Positions 1 through 9,465 of a stretch of 64,000 nucleotides of DNA are shown piece by piece. Source of the DNA: JABFRJ01 sp963847145 (GTDB lineage: Bacteria; Pseudomonadota; Alphaproteobacteria; Rhizobiales; Hyphomicrobiaceae); NCBI GenBank assembly GCA_963847145.1, contig CAWJYN010000007.1:744001-808000 (forward strand), written 5' to 3'. A program made the translations under genes and the position numbers. Below the pieces are notes generated by a model. The model worked only from the letters and a program-made list of their open reading frames with translations. It made no database searches and had not been told where the DNA came from. Each line of letters opens with the position of its first letter. The first letter of the stretch is position 1.

Positions 1-1005
1 CCGTTCGACCGCTCGTCGATGACGAGATGGCGCCAGCGGATGGGCGACGAGCGGCTCGAAGTGCTGCTGCAGGAGAGCCTGACGATTGCGATCAAGACCG
101 AGGCCATGGAGGTCAAGGATCTATCGAAGGTGATCGTCGATACGACGGTGCAGGAGAAGGCCATGACCTTCCCGACCGATGCCAAGCTGTTGAACCGGGC
201 GCGCGTGATGCTGGTCAAGCTAGCCAACAAGCACGGGCTCAAGTTGCGTCAGGGCTATCCGAAGGTCGGCAAGCTAGCGCTGATGAAATATCAACGCTAC
301 GCCCACGCCAAGCAGTTCAAACGCGCGCGCCGCGCAGTTGCGCAGCCTGAAAACATATCTGGGCCGGGTGATCCGCGACATCGATCGCCAAGTGCGATCA
401 TCGCCGTCACTAGAACACGATCTTCCGGCCAAAGCTGTTCCTGGCACAACGCGTGCACGCGCAGGAGCGCGGCCAACGCGGCCCAAAGGTTTATTCGATC
501 CATGCGCCGGAAGTCGAATGCATCGGCAAAGGCAAGGCGCACAAGCCTTACGAGTTCGGCGTCAAAGTCTCGGTGGCGACGACGGTCGAGCCCTCGCGCG
601 GCGGACAGTTCGTGCTGGCGGCGAAGGCGCTGCCGGGCAAGCCTTACGACGGCCACACGCTGGCGACGGTGATCCCGACATCTGCAATCGCTGATCGGCA
701 ACGAGATCAAGCGCATCATCGCCGACAAGGGCTATCGCGGCCACGGCTCTGCCGGCGCCGCTACGACATGCGGGTCTATATCTCGGAGCAGAAGCGCGGC
801 GTGACGCCGGCGATCAAGCGTGAACTGAGACGGCGCGCGGCGGTCGAGCCCGTCATCGGCCACCTCAAGAGCGACCACCGCATGGATCGCAACTATCCTG
901 ATCGGCAGCCACGGCGACGCGGCCAACGCCGTGCTCGCCGCCGTCGGCTACAACTTCCGCCGCCTCGTCGCATGGCTGAAGGCGCTTTTGTGCGTTTGTT
1001 GGCGA
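1..1005 (+). pseudogene. IS5-type transposase, frameshifted and 5'-truncated
   Basis: This is a DDE transposase remnant of the IS5 type. The left edge of the window cuts the gene. The reading frame changes at least three times: homologous blocks lie in frame 1 to about 350, frame 2 to about 400, frame 3 to about 680, and then alternate to about 1000. Visible catalytic blocks are VIVDTTVQEK (first Asp), ADKGYRGH (second Asp) and AAVEPVIGHLKSDHRM (Glu). The protein is dead as written. It is followed directly by a piece of a different insertion sequence, which marks this end as a site of repeated insertion. Family assignment is from recognition of these motifs only. Confidence 0.8.
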
Positions 1006-1034
1006 TCGGTTCGTGCCGGTTGCCGGACCGCACA

Positions 1035-1586
1035 ATGACGCAACAACAGCAGCTGAAGATGTATTCAGCCTATAAAGCGCTTGAATACCAAGCGGGTAGC
1101 TGGTCAACCCCGCGCCGAATCATTGCGCGCATCGAGGTCGCGCTGCGGCCCGATCCTCAGCCCAACGATCCGAACGGCATGCGGCAGGAGGTCGATGTTC
1201 GCTATGTCGTCACCTCGCTCAAGGGCGCTGCCGAGCGGCTTTATGAGGGCGTCTACTGCCAGCGCGGCCAAGCCGAGAACCTGATCAAGCTGCACAAAGC
1301 GCAGTTGGCGTCCGATCGCACCTCATGTCATTCGGCGACGGCCAACCAGGTGCGCCTGATGCTGCACACAGCCGCGTTCTGGTTGATGCACACAGTCCGC
1401 GCGGCGATCCCCGAGGGGCATGCGCTGGCGCGCGCCGAGTTCAACACACTGCGCCTGCGTTTGCTCAAGATTGCTGCCCGCGTCGTGGAACACGCGCGCC
1501 GCATCCGCGTGCATCTGCCGGCCAGTTGTAGCGAGAAAGCCCTATTCCGCTTGATCGCCCTACGATTGTCTCCATCGACCGCATAG
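1035..1586 (+). pseudogene. IS1380-type transposase, C-terminal fragment
   Basis: About 183 codons resemble the C-terminal part of IS1380-family transposases. Recognisable blocks are RYVVTSLKG, LYEGVYCQRGQAENLIK and DRTSCHSATANQVRLML. The family is normally about 450 residues, so the N-terminal half with most of the catalytic core is missing. The fragment follows the broken IS5-type transposase with no clear boundary between about 1005 and 1060, which suggests one element deleted or inserted into the other. It cannot transpose on its own. Confidence 0.8.
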
Positions 1587-1978
1587 CCGTCGGGGCAAGT
1601 GCCCCGAGGAGCCGCCGAGCAAGGCAGATCAACCCCGAACGCGTTCCAAAATCGAGTTGCCGCCAACGGTCCTCGTGACCGAATGACGGCGCACGCCTGT
1701 CAGATCAAGCTGCCGGAGCTGTTCCTGGTGCATGATCCGGGTTAGGACCTTGGCACATCGCCCGATCCAAAGCCCTCGCCGCAGGGCTGAACAATGCCTA
1801 CTTCAGATCGCTCGGACTTCCCTCGTTGATCCTGGAGCGCTAGCCATTGCCGCTCGCACCGCCGGATGCGGACCCGCATTTTCGGTGGTGTGGGAGGGGC
1901 GGAGCCGCGAGGTTCGCCCTATCCCGATCAATAATTCTTAACACCATCGGTCGCGAACGAAGACTTCTCGGCGACATG
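1587..1978. other. Gene-free stretch, possible group II intron tail
   Basis: No convincing gene lies here. At 1858-1889 the strand can fold into a stable hairpin (GCCGGATGCGG facing CGCATTTTCGGTGG) followed by a second GC-rich hairpin near 1896-1920. This arrangement resembles the 3' end (domain V/VI) of bacterial group II introns. No reverse-transcriptase reading frame is present next to it, so at most it is a fragment. The resemblance is from memory of such tails and is weak. Confidence 0.3.
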
Positions 1979-2845
1979 CTATCGATTTACAAGTTCGACT
2001 AAATAATCGCCGTACGTCGAGCCCTTCATGGCGTCAGCGAGGGCGAGCAGTTGCTTGCGATCAATGAACTTCATGTGGAATGCGATTTCCTCGGGGCAGG
2101 CAATCTTGTGGCCCTGGCGGCTTTCAAGCGTCTGGACGAACGAGGCGGCGGCGAGGAGACTGTCGGGCGTGCCGGAATCGAGCCAAGCCATGCCGCGGCC
2201 GAGCTTCTCGACATGCAGCGCGCCGCGGTCAAGGTAGGCCTGATTGATATCGGTGATCTCAAGTTCGCCGCGCGCCGACGGCTTGACCTTGCGCGCCAGG
2301 TCCACAACCGTTTCGTCATAGAAATAAAGGCCGGTCACTGCCCATGGGGAGCCGGCGACTTTCGGTTTTTCCTTGATGTCGATCGCCTTGCCTGCGGCAT
2401 CAAACGTGACGACGCCGTAGCGTTCGGGGTCGCGCACCCAGTAGCTGAACACGGTTGCCCCGCTCTGCCGGCGCACGGCCCGGCTGAGAATCTCTGCGAA
2501 ACCGTGGCCATAAAAGATATTGTCGCCGAGAATGAGCGCCGAGCGCGCGCCCTGTACGAAATCTGCGCCGATCAGATAGGCCTGCGCCAAACCTTCTGGT
2601 TTGGGTTGCGCCGCATAGCTGAGTTTGATGCCCCAACGGCTGCCATCGCCCAAAAGCTTTTCAAATTGCGGCAGATCCTCAGGCGTTGAGATGAGCAGGA
2701 TCTCGCGGATGCCCGCCAGCATCAGCGTCGTCAACGGGTAGTAGATCAACGGCTTATCGTAGACCGGCATGAGCTGCTTCGACATCACCAAGGTCATCGG
2801 GTGAAGTCGTGTGCCGCGACCGCCAGCCAGAATAATGCCCTTCAT
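1979..2845 (-). CDS. rfbA: Glucose-1-phosphate thymidylyltransferase RmlA
   Basis: This 288-residue cytoplasmic enzyme transfers dTMP from dTTP to glucose-1-phosphate, giving dTDP-glucose, the first step of dTDP-deoxysugar (for example rhamnose) synthesis. The nucleotide-binding signature GGRGTRLHPMT lies at residues 8-18, followed by SKQLMPVYDKP at 22-32, and LGDNIFYGHG is typical of RmlA. Length matches the family. The ATG at 2845 is preferred over a GTG at 2863 because a GAGGA-like ribosome site lies just upstream. The next dTDP enzyme, RmlB, is encoded at 10656-11714. RmlC and RmlD are not in the window. Confidence 0.95.
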   Translation of the reverse strand: MKGIILAGGRGTRLHPMTLVMSKQLMPVYDKPLIYYPLTTLMLAGIREILLISTPEDLPQFEKLLGDGSRWGIKLSYAAQPKPEGLAQAYLIGADFVQGARSALILGDNIFYGHGFAEILSRAVRRQSGATVFSYWVRDPERYGVVTFDAAGKAIDIKEKPKVAGSPWAVTGLYFYDETVVDLARKVKPSARGELEITDINQAYLDRGALHVEKLGRGMAWLDSGTPDSLLAAASFVQTLESRQGHKIACPEEIAFHMKFIDRKQLLALADAMKGSTYGDYLVELVNR

Positions 2846-2980
2846 CGTCCGTCCATTCCTCACGCGCCGCCGCTTGACTTGAATTCCGCAGCAAACTCAA
2901 ACCTCGCTCGCATGTTGCATAAAGGTCATGGGGAGGCAATTGCGGAGGGGCAATTCCGGCACCCTACAGTGCACCAAAAG

Positions 2981-3919
2981 TTATCTGGCTTTGGCGCGCG
3001 CGCGGCTCTCGGCGGCCATTTGTGCTAGTCCTTCGGCGAAACCGATTTTGGGGCGCCATCCCAATTCTGATCGTGCCCGCGAGACATCTAGCACGTTGCT
3101 CGGCACGTCAAAAGCCCTTGATGGCAGGTGCCGGACCGCGACGGCCACGCCCAGCAACTCTTTGAGTGCTGCAACAATATCGTTAAGGCTGGTGCCCGTG
3201 CCACTGCCGATGTTGAACACGCGCTCCGCGCCGCCATAGTCCAGGCAGCGCGCCATGACCGCGACTACATCGGAAACATGGACATAGTCACGGACGACGC
3301 TGCCATCGCCCCAGATCTCGATCTCACGCCCATTTAGGGCCCGGTCCAGAAAAACGCCAACAGCGCCCATGGGCGGGCGCCCCTCGGGCGGAGGGCCGTA
3401 GGGGTTAGATAGGCGTAAGACCAATGTGTCGAGGCCGTGGAGATGGCGGAACAGAGCCAGGTATTTCTCGATCGCCAGCTTGGTGATGCCGTAGGAGCAG
3501 ATGGGGTCTGTCGGGTGAGGCTCGTAGATTGGATTGGATTTCGGAATACCGTAGACGGTGCCACCTGAAGAGAGGAAGACGACACGCTTGATGCCTTGGC
3601 GGCACGCTGCCTCGAGCATGCGAATGGTGCCCGCGACGTTGCTTTCGACATCAAAAACTGGTCGCTCATTGGAACTTTTCGGCAACGTGGTAGACACGAG
3701 ATGGAATACAAACTCTTGACCTGCGAGTGCGCGTTCGACTTCGGCAGCGTCGCCAAACTCACCGATGTGCCAGGTCACCATCGATGCTTTGACAGTAGTC
3801 TGCGGGATTGATCCACGCGCCCGGTTGAAGACACGCACCTGATGTCCCTGCGCCGCAAGCAGTGCTGCGAGATGAGATCCGAGAAAACCACCACCACCCA
3901 AGATCACGACCTTCGCCAT
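2981..3919 (-). CDS. NAD-dependent epimerase/dehydratase (extended SDR)
   Basis: This 312-residue extended short-chain dehydrogenase acts on a nucleotide sugar. The Rossmann signature GGGGFLG is at residues 8-14, the SSGGTVYG serine block at 117-124, and the catalytic Tyr143/Lys147 pair in YGITK. It looks most like the UDP-glucose 4-epimerase-like proteins of O-antigen clusters. A 4-keto reductase making GDP-D-rhamnose from the Gmd product is an alternative suggested only by position. It does not look like GDP-fucose synthase. The ATG at 3919 has GGAG 8 bases upstream. The frame upstream is open into gmd with no stop codon, so a Gmd-SDR fusion or read-through protein is possible. Confidence 0.85.
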   Translation of the reverse strand: MAKVVILGGGGFLGSHLAALLAAQGHQVRVFNRARGSIPQTTVKASMVTWHIGEFGDAAEVERALAGQEFVFHLVSTTLPKSSNERPVFDVESNVAGTIRMLEAACRQGIKRVVFLSSGGTVYGIPKSNPIYEPHPTDPICSYGITKLAIEKYLALFRHLHGLDTLVLRLSNPYGPPPEGRPPMGAVGVFLDRALNGREIEIWGDGSVVRDYVHVSDVVAVMARCLDYGGAERVFNIGSGTGTSLNDIVAALKELLGVAVAVRHLPSRAFDVPSNVLDVSRARSELGWRPKIGFAEGLAQMAAESRARAKAR

Positions 3920-5018
3920 CGCTCTGTCTCCAGGCGGTTGGCGCAGGCGGCTAGCCGCATCCCGCCGGGCCTGCGCCAAGTCGGCGTCCATCATCTCGGT
4001 GACGAGACCATGGAACGTCTGCGTGGGCTGCCAACCGAACTTGGTCCGCGCCTTGGTAGCATCGCCGATCAGCAACTCGACCTCGGTCGGCCGGAAGTAG
4101 CGCGGATCGATCTTGACGAGGGTGGCGCCACTCTTGGCATCGATACCCGTTTCATCGACATCTTTGCCGGACCAACGAAGCCTGCGGCCAATGTGCGCGA
4201 ACGCCGCCTCGACAAATTCGCGCACCGATCGCGTCTCGCCGGTCGCCAACACATAGTCGTCAGGAGTGTCCTGCTGCAGCATCCGCCACATCCCCTCGAC
4301 ATAGTCCTTGGCATGGCCCCAATCCCGCTTCGCGTCGAGATTGCCGAGATAGAGGCAGTGATCAAGCCCGCGCCTCAATGCGTGCCACCGCGCGCGTGAT
4401 CTTGCGGGTGACGAACGTTTCACCGCGGATCGGGCTCTCGTGATTGAACAAAATGCCGTTCGAGGCATGAATGCCATAGGCTTCGCGATAATTGACGGTG
4501 ATCCAGTAGCCATAGAGCTTGGCCACTGCATAGGGCGAGCGCGGATAGAACGGCGTGGTCTCGCGCTGCGGCACTTCTTGGACGAGGCCGTACAGCTCCG
4601 ACGTCGAGGCCTGGTAGAAACGGCTGGTCTTCTCCAGACCCAGAATGCGGATGGCTTCCAGCAGCCGGAGCACGCCGATCGCGTCGGCATTGGCAGTATA
4701 TTCAGGGCTCTCGAAGCTGACCGCGACGTGGCTCTGGGCGGCGAGATTGTAGATTTCCGTGGGCCGGATCGCCTGCATCAGGCGGATCAGGTTGGTTGAA
4801 TCCGTCATGTCGCCGTAGTGCATCAGAAACGGCGTCTCGCCCTCGTGCGGGTCCTGGTAGAGGTGGTCGACGCGCGCGGTATTGAACGACGACGACCGCC
4901 GCTTGATGCCGTGCACCACGTAGCCCTTGGCGAGCAACAGCTCAGCGAGATAGGCGCCATCCTGACCGGTGACACCGGTGATCAGGGCGACGGGGCGGGA
5001 TTGAGTTGAGTTTGCCAT
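3920..5018 (-). pseudogene. gmd: GDP-mannose 4,6-dehydratase, single-base frameshift
   Basis: Gmd converts GDP-mannose to GDP-4-keto-6-deoxymannose, precursor of GDP-fucose, GDP-rhamnose and relatives. The first 216 codons are clearly Gmd: GVTGQDG at residues 15-21, STSELYG at 138-144, Tyr163 and Lys167. The frame then breaks near 4366-4372. After ITRAVARIEA the protein continues one frame over with GLDHCLYLGNLDAKRDWGH, also typical Gmd. One extra base explains it. The C-terminal part runs into the next SDR gene without a stop. The break may be a true mutation or a sequencing error; about 366 residues would result if repaired, which is the normal family length. Confidence 0.85.
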
Positions 5019-5071
5019 GCGTTCCACATCAAATTTTTGCGCGCGGGCAAAGATCGACGCTGCCGCGCCTC

Positions 5072-5728
5072 TCAGTGAGCCGTCTCTGCCGAATTCGCAA
5101 CCGCAGACCCCGGCTTTTGCGCCACAAAATTGAGCGACAGGAATTCACCAAAGGGCTCGTGCGCGAGGGAGTTATCCCAGAACTTCGTGCCGATGAAATG
5201 CGGCTCGTGGGGATATTCCTGCTGGTCGACGAAACCGATCTGACGCGTGAGGTGGGACATCCAACAGAAATTCCACCCGGTCTTGTGGAAATCATAGCGA
5301 TCCGTCTGGCCGCCGTAGAGCAGGCCGATCCAAGGGGTGTGCCCGTCCTTCTGGAAATGATCCCAGTTCTTCATGTAGATTTTGACGATCCGGTCGATGT
5401 CGGGAACCGAGATGCGCAAGGTGCCGCCGGGTGCCAGCACCCGGAACCATGACTTCAGGACCTCAGGGGCCTCAGCATGCGAGAAGTGTTCGAGAACATG
5501 GCAGGCATAGATCGACAGCGCGTAATTGTCGGGAAAGCGCTTGAGCTTTGACACATCGTCAGTGATGTCGACCGATGCCTGTGGCGTAATGTCGACATTG
5601 CAGAAGCCAGGGGCGCGCCGTCCGCCGCATCCCAGATGCAGATGGGGCGGGAAGTTCTCGATGTTGGCCGTCCTGGCGATGGCGGCATGCTTTAGCTTGG
5701 ACAACTGATGAACGGCTTTGCGAAGCAT
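5072..5728 (-). CDS. Class I SAM-dependent methyltransferase
   Basis: This 218-residue protein has the SAM-binding loop HLGCGG at residues 31-36, the acidic NVDI strand end, the CHVLEHF block and the LAPGGTLRISVPD segment typical of Methyltransf_11-type enzymes. The substrate is unknown; its place in the sugar cluster suggests a glycan or nucleotide-sugar hydroxyl. The ATG at 5728 is chosen over an upstream start at 5821 because GAGGG lies 8 bases before it. It sits 53 bases upstream of gmd on the same strand and may head the gmd-epimerase-rfbA transcript. It diverges from the fucosyltransferase gene. Confidence 0.85.
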   Translation of the reverse strand: MLRKAVHQLSKLKHAAIARTANIENFPPHLHLGCGGRRAPGFCNVDITPQASVDITDDVSKLKRFPDNYALSIYACHVLEHFSHAEAPEVLKSWFRVLAPGGTLRISVPDIDRIVKIYMKNWDHFQKDGHTPWIGLLYGGQTDRYDFHKTGWNFCWMSHLTRQIGFVDQQEYPHEPHFIGTKFWDNSLAHEPFGEFLSLNFVAQKPGSAVANSAETAH

Positions 5729-6078
5729 CGAGACCCTCGAAATCTGGCGATAGTGCCGAACTACTGAGATTGCACTGAAAGCGGGTAGCCGTGCTTTAGT
5801 GCGGGCTCCCGGTTTGCTCAAGCGATATGGCCGCAGGCGTGCATGGGATGCAAGTTTGCCGCATGGCCAGTTGGTGGAGCATTGGTTGGGCGGGGTGGCG
5901 CAGTGACGGGCCGTTCCCGGCCTCGTATGACGTGAAACTGGCGCTCGACTTGACAGTTGGGACTAACAACCGGAAGCACTGCCTGCGGGATGCGCTGCTG
6001 GATATCGTTGGCGGATGGGGAAAGCACGGACATGCTGCATTTTGATCGTCAGATCCCGGCCCTAACGACGCGACACGC
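5729..6078. promoter_or_regulatory. Divergent promoter region of the polysaccharide cluster
   Basis: This 350-base gap separates the leftward methyltransferase-gmd-rfbA genes from the rightward fucosyltransferase-glycosyltransferase genes, so promoters for both directions should lie here. No gene, strong palindrome or clear -35/-10 pair could be picked out by eye. Confidence 0.4.
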
Positions 6079-6960
6079 ATGACCCTTGTGATCACCACCC
6101 TTATCGGCGGCCTCGGCAACCAGCTGTTTCAGTACGCGGCCGGCCGCGCGCTGGCAGATCGGGCCGGCGTGCCGCTCAAGCTCGATGTCTCGGGCTTTGA
6201 GAGCTACGCGCTGCGCCGCTACGAACTTGGCACCTTGCCGATCGCGGCCAGCCTCGCCACACCAGATGATCTGGCGCCGTTCGGCCCAACGGCCGCTGGG
6301 CAGTCGCGCCTGCGCCGGCTGCTGGTTGGCGCGGTGGCTTCGCGGCAGGCGGCGGCCACGCACACCGAACCACATTTCCACTACGATGCCGGCTTCGAGA
6401 CTTTGGCGGCACCGTTGCGGCTCAACGGCTATTGGCAGTCTGAGCGGTATTTCGAACGTTTGCGCCCGCAGCTGCTGGCAGAACTGAGGCCCGTCACGCC
6501 GCTCGAACCGGAAAATCTGGAGACCGCCCGGTCTATCGATGGCGCCACGGCCGTGTCGGTCCATGTACGCCGCGGGGACTATGTCAGCAATAGCACTACC
6601 AATGCCTTCCACGGCACCTGTTCGCCGGGCTACTATCGCGCAGCGACCGCTGCCATCGCTGCACGCGTGAGCGCGCCGCATTTCTTCGTGTTCTCCGATG
6701 ATCAGGCTTGGACACAGGCCAACGTGACACTCGAAGGGCCAACGACCTATGTCTCAGCCAACCCTCCCGACCGTGGGTTTCGCGACATGCAACTGATGAG
6801 CCGCTGCCAGCACCACGTGATCGCCAACAGCTCGTTCAGCTGGTGGGGTGCCTGGCTCAACCCATCGCCGGACAAAATCGTCGTGGCGCCGCAACGTTGG
6901 TTTGCCGCCGGCGCCAACGACACGCGCGATCTGCTGCCGGCCGGATGGATACGCCTATGA
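6079..6960 (+). CDS. GT11 alpha-1,2-fucosyltransferase family protein
   Basis: This 293-residue glycosyltransferase of family GT11 is predicted to transfer L-fucose from GDP-fucose in alpha-1,2 linkage to a glycan. The N-terminal GGLGNQLFQYA (residues 10-20), the GDP-fucose-binding VHVRRGDYV (161-169), FVFSDD and the C-terminal ANSSFSWWGAWL block are all present. Length is normal for bacterial members. Its stop codon overlaps the start of the following GT2 gene (ATGA), so the two are translationally coupled. The donor pathway is incomplete here, because gmd is frameshifted and no GDP-fucose synthase gene is seen. Confidence 0.92.
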   Translation: MTLVITTLIGGLGNQLFQYAAGRALADRAGVPLKLDVSGFESYALRRYELGTLPIAASLATPDDLAPFGPTAAGQSRLRRLLVGAVASRQAAATHTEPHFHYDAGFETLAAPLRLNGYWQSERYFERLRPQLLAELRPVTPLEPENLETARSIDGATAVSVHVRRGDYVSNSTTNAFHGTCSPGYYRAATAAIAARVSAPHFFVFSDDQAWTQANVTLEGPTTYVSANPPDRGFRDMQLMSRCQHHVIANSSFSWWGAWLNPSPDKIVVAPQRWFAAGANDTRDLLPAGWIRL

Positions 6961-7995
6961 CGCCGCCCGCTGTCAGTATCATCCTGCCCGTCTACAACAA
7001 CACTGCCGACGTCGGCCGCGCCATTGCCTGCATGCTTGAGCAAACTTTCACGGATTTCGAGCTGATCGTCATCAATGACGGATCGCCGAACCCGGCGGTT
7101 GCGCCGCTGCTGGACCACATTGGCGCGACGGCACAAGACTCTGCGCCTGCGCATTGTCCATCTCGAAAAAAATCGTGGACTTTGCGGCGCCCTCAACGCC
7201 GGCATTGCCATGGCCAAGGGCCACACCATCGCGCGTCAGGATCAAGATGATATCTCGCAGCCGTCGCGGCTCGCCAAGCAGGTGGCGTTTCTGAATGCCC
7301 ATCCGCGTTGTGGCATGGTCGGCACGCGCGCCGAAATCTGGATCGGCAATCAGCCCGACACCCGGTATCACGACCATCCGGCCGAGAATTCAATTCTGCA
7401 GTTTGACCTGCTATTCAACAATCCATTCGTGCACAGTTCGATGCTGATCCGCAAAGCGGTGTTCGAGACAGTGGGCGGGTATGCCACCGATCGCGCACGG
7501 CAACCGCCGGAAGACTATGAGCTGTGGTCGCGCGTTGCGCGCCGCTTTGAGGTGGCCAACATTCCCGAACGCCTGGTGGCCTATCGCGAAGTGCCACACA
7601 GCATGTCGCGGGACGGGACCAATCCGTTCTTGAAGCGGCTTATCCTCATCTCGTCTGAGAATATCGCGCATCGCGCAGGTCTGGCTGCACCCGACCACGC
7701 TGCGCGCATCGCCGCGGCATTGGCGCATGCGGCTTACGACGAAGTTCCAACGGATGCCGACATCGATGCGAGCTGCGCCATTGTCGCGCGCGCCGCCGAC
7801 GCGATTGTCGCTGAGGCACCGTCCGGCCAGCGCGCGGACCTCCTGCTGCGGAAGACGGCGGCCATCAGCGCGCTGCGCCATCACCACGCGATCTGCACGC
7901 GCGTGCCGAAGGTGATGTGGCGATACGTGCCGGCCCTGCAGCGGCTGCGGATGCCGGCGGTCCTCAAACGTCTGCTGCTCGGCAACAGAGTTTGA
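6957..7995 (+). pseudogene. GT2 glycosyltransferase, single-base frameshift
   Basis: The N-terminal half reads SIILPVYNNTADVGRA and ELIVINDGSP, the nucleotide-sugar-binding half of a GT-A fold family 2 transferase. Near 7138-7142 the frame breaks and the protein continues one frame over with LRLRIVHLEKNRGLCGALN, ARQDQDD (metal-binding DxD) and PPEDYELW (catalytic acid region). One extra base at the CAAGACTCTG junction accounts for the break. Repaired, the product would be about 345 residues. The start at 6957 overlaps the fucosyltransferase stop. It is either a real pseudogene or a sequencing error, as for gmd 2 kb away. Confidence 0.85.
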
Positions 7996-8028
7996 GCGCG
8001 CTGCAGACACAGCCAAGACGGTGATGGA

Positions 8029-9459
8029 ATGAAGCTCTTGTTTTGTTGTGAATTCTACCATCCGAGCCGCGGTGGCGTGCAGGAGGTGATGCGTCAAATT
8101 GCCGAGCGCATGGTGGCACGCGGGCACGACGTGACTGTCGCAACGACGCGGCTGGCCGCCCGCAACTTCGATGTGTGGAACGGCGTCAAGATCAAGGAAT
8201 TCGATATCAGCGGCAACCTGGCGCGCGGCCTGACGGGCAAGGTCGATCTTTATCGGCAATTCGTGGTCGATTTCCCCGCTGACGCAATCATGATCAAAGC
8301 GGCGCAACAGTGGACGTTTGATGCGCTGTTGCCTGTGCTTGACCACATCAAGGCGCGGAAGGTTTTCATTCCCTGCGGCTTCTCCGGTCTCTTCAACCCG
8401 GCTTTCGAAGACTACTTCCATGACCTGCCAGCCGCTCTCGCCAAGTTCGACCACCTGATCTTTTACGCAGAACGGTATCGCGATATCGACTTCGCTCGGC
8501 AGCACGGGTTGCAAAAATTCTCCATCATTCCCAATGGTGCCAGCGACTTTGAATTTGAAGCGCCAGCTGATCCGACATTTCGCGAGCGGATGGGAATCGG
8601 CGCCGACGACTTCGTGGTGATGACAGTCGGCACACCCGTTGGAGCGAAGGGCCACGTGGAATTAGCGGAAGCGTTTGCCCGGCTGACCGTCGGCGAACGG
8701 CCAGTCACACTAGTGCTGAACGGCCATTGGCGGCTCGATCAACCCGGCACTCTGCTGTCACGGCTGTCGAACGCCGCACAAGTGTTGCGGCGCGCTCTCT
8801 CCGTCCTGGCCGCGAATGGTCCAGCAACCTTCGTACGCCGGATACAACGCTCGTTGGAGTTTCGAACGGCTGTCGTCAGGGGAAGGGTCGCCGATCGGCT
8901 GCGGCTGCGTCGATTTCGCAATGCTGCAGCTCCGGCCGGTGGCCAAAGCGCTGAGAACACCGCCACCGCAGAAGCCTTTGCCGCCCGGGGCGAGCAAGCG
9001 GTCCGCCTGATCGATCAGTGGACCGCAGAAGCCGTTCGCGATCCCCGCAAGCGCGTGCTCACAACCGAGCTGCCGCGCGAAGATGTGATCAACCTGTTTC
9101 GCACGGCAAACCTCTTTGTGTTTGCGTCCCACATTGAATATTCGCCGCTGGTCTTGTTCGAGGCTGCCGCTGCGGGCCTGCCGTTTCTATCAGTGCCGGT
9201 GGGGAACGCGGAAGAAATCGTGCGCTGGACGGGCGGCGGCGTGATCTGTCCCGCCCCGCGCGACGCCGCGGGTTATACGCGCGTGGATCCGGCCGTGCTC
9301 GCCTTAGAGATTAAGAGATGCATGCGCGAGCCCGAACTCCTTGCGCAACTGGCGACCGCGGGGCGCGATGCCTGGCAGCGGAAGTTTAACTGGGCGTCGA
9401 TCGCGGCACGCTATGAGCGTGTCTTGCAAGGGGTGCACGACAAGGCAAACACTGCGTGA
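8029..9459 (+). CDS. GT4-type glycosyltransferase
   Basis: This 476-residue GT-B fold glycosyltransferase starts with the acceptor-domain motif EFYHPSRGGVQEV and has the GT4 C-terminal donor-binding block HIEYSPLVLFEAAAAGLP, which carries the EX7E motif. It probably adds a sugar to a lipid-linked glycan at the cytoplasmic membrane face. An unusual insertion of about 75 residues lies between LVLNGHW and the LTTELPREDV strand, rich in Arg and Ala and not part of the usual fold. The ATG at 8029 follows the GT2 gene by 33 bases. It ends 6 bases from the convergent GT2 gene. Confidence 0.85.
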   Translation: MKLLFCCEFYHPSRGGVQEVMRQIAERMVARGHDVTVATTRLAARNFDVWNGVKIKEFDISGNLARGLTGKVDLYRQFVVDFPADAIMIKAAQQWTFDALLPVLDHIKARKVFIPCGFSGLFNPAFEDYFHDLPAALAKFDHLIFYAERYRDIDFARQHGLQKFSIIPNGASDFEFEAPADPTFRERMGIGADDFVVMTVGTPVGAKGHVELAEAFARLTVGERPVTLVLNGHWRLDQPGTLLSRLSNAAQVLRRALSVLAANGPATFVRRIQRSLEFRTAVVRGRVADRLRLRRFRNAAAPAGGQSAENTATAEAFAARGEQAVRLIDQWTAEAVRDPRKRVLTTELPREDVINLFRTANLFVFASHIEYSPLVLFEAAAAGLPFLSVPVGNAEEIVRWTGGGVICPAPRDAAGYTRVDPAVLALEIKRCMREPELLAQLATAGRDAWQRKFNWASIAARYERVLQGVHDKANTA

Positions 9460-9465
9460 CCGCAG

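Noticed and set aside
1732..1941. Small open frame of 69 codons after the IS fragments
   Set aside because: Its sequence overlaps the hairpin region and resembles frames often called in intron tails; no evidence of a protein.
2981..3919. Assignment as GDP-L-fucose synthase
   Set aside because: The N-terminal and active-site blocks match epimerase-like SDRs, not the fucose synthase pattern.
7411..8655. Open frame of 414 codons on the minus strand opposite the GT2 and GT4 genes
   Set aside because: It is antisense to two recognisable glycosyltransferases and its protein shows no motifs; it is a high-GC shadow frame.
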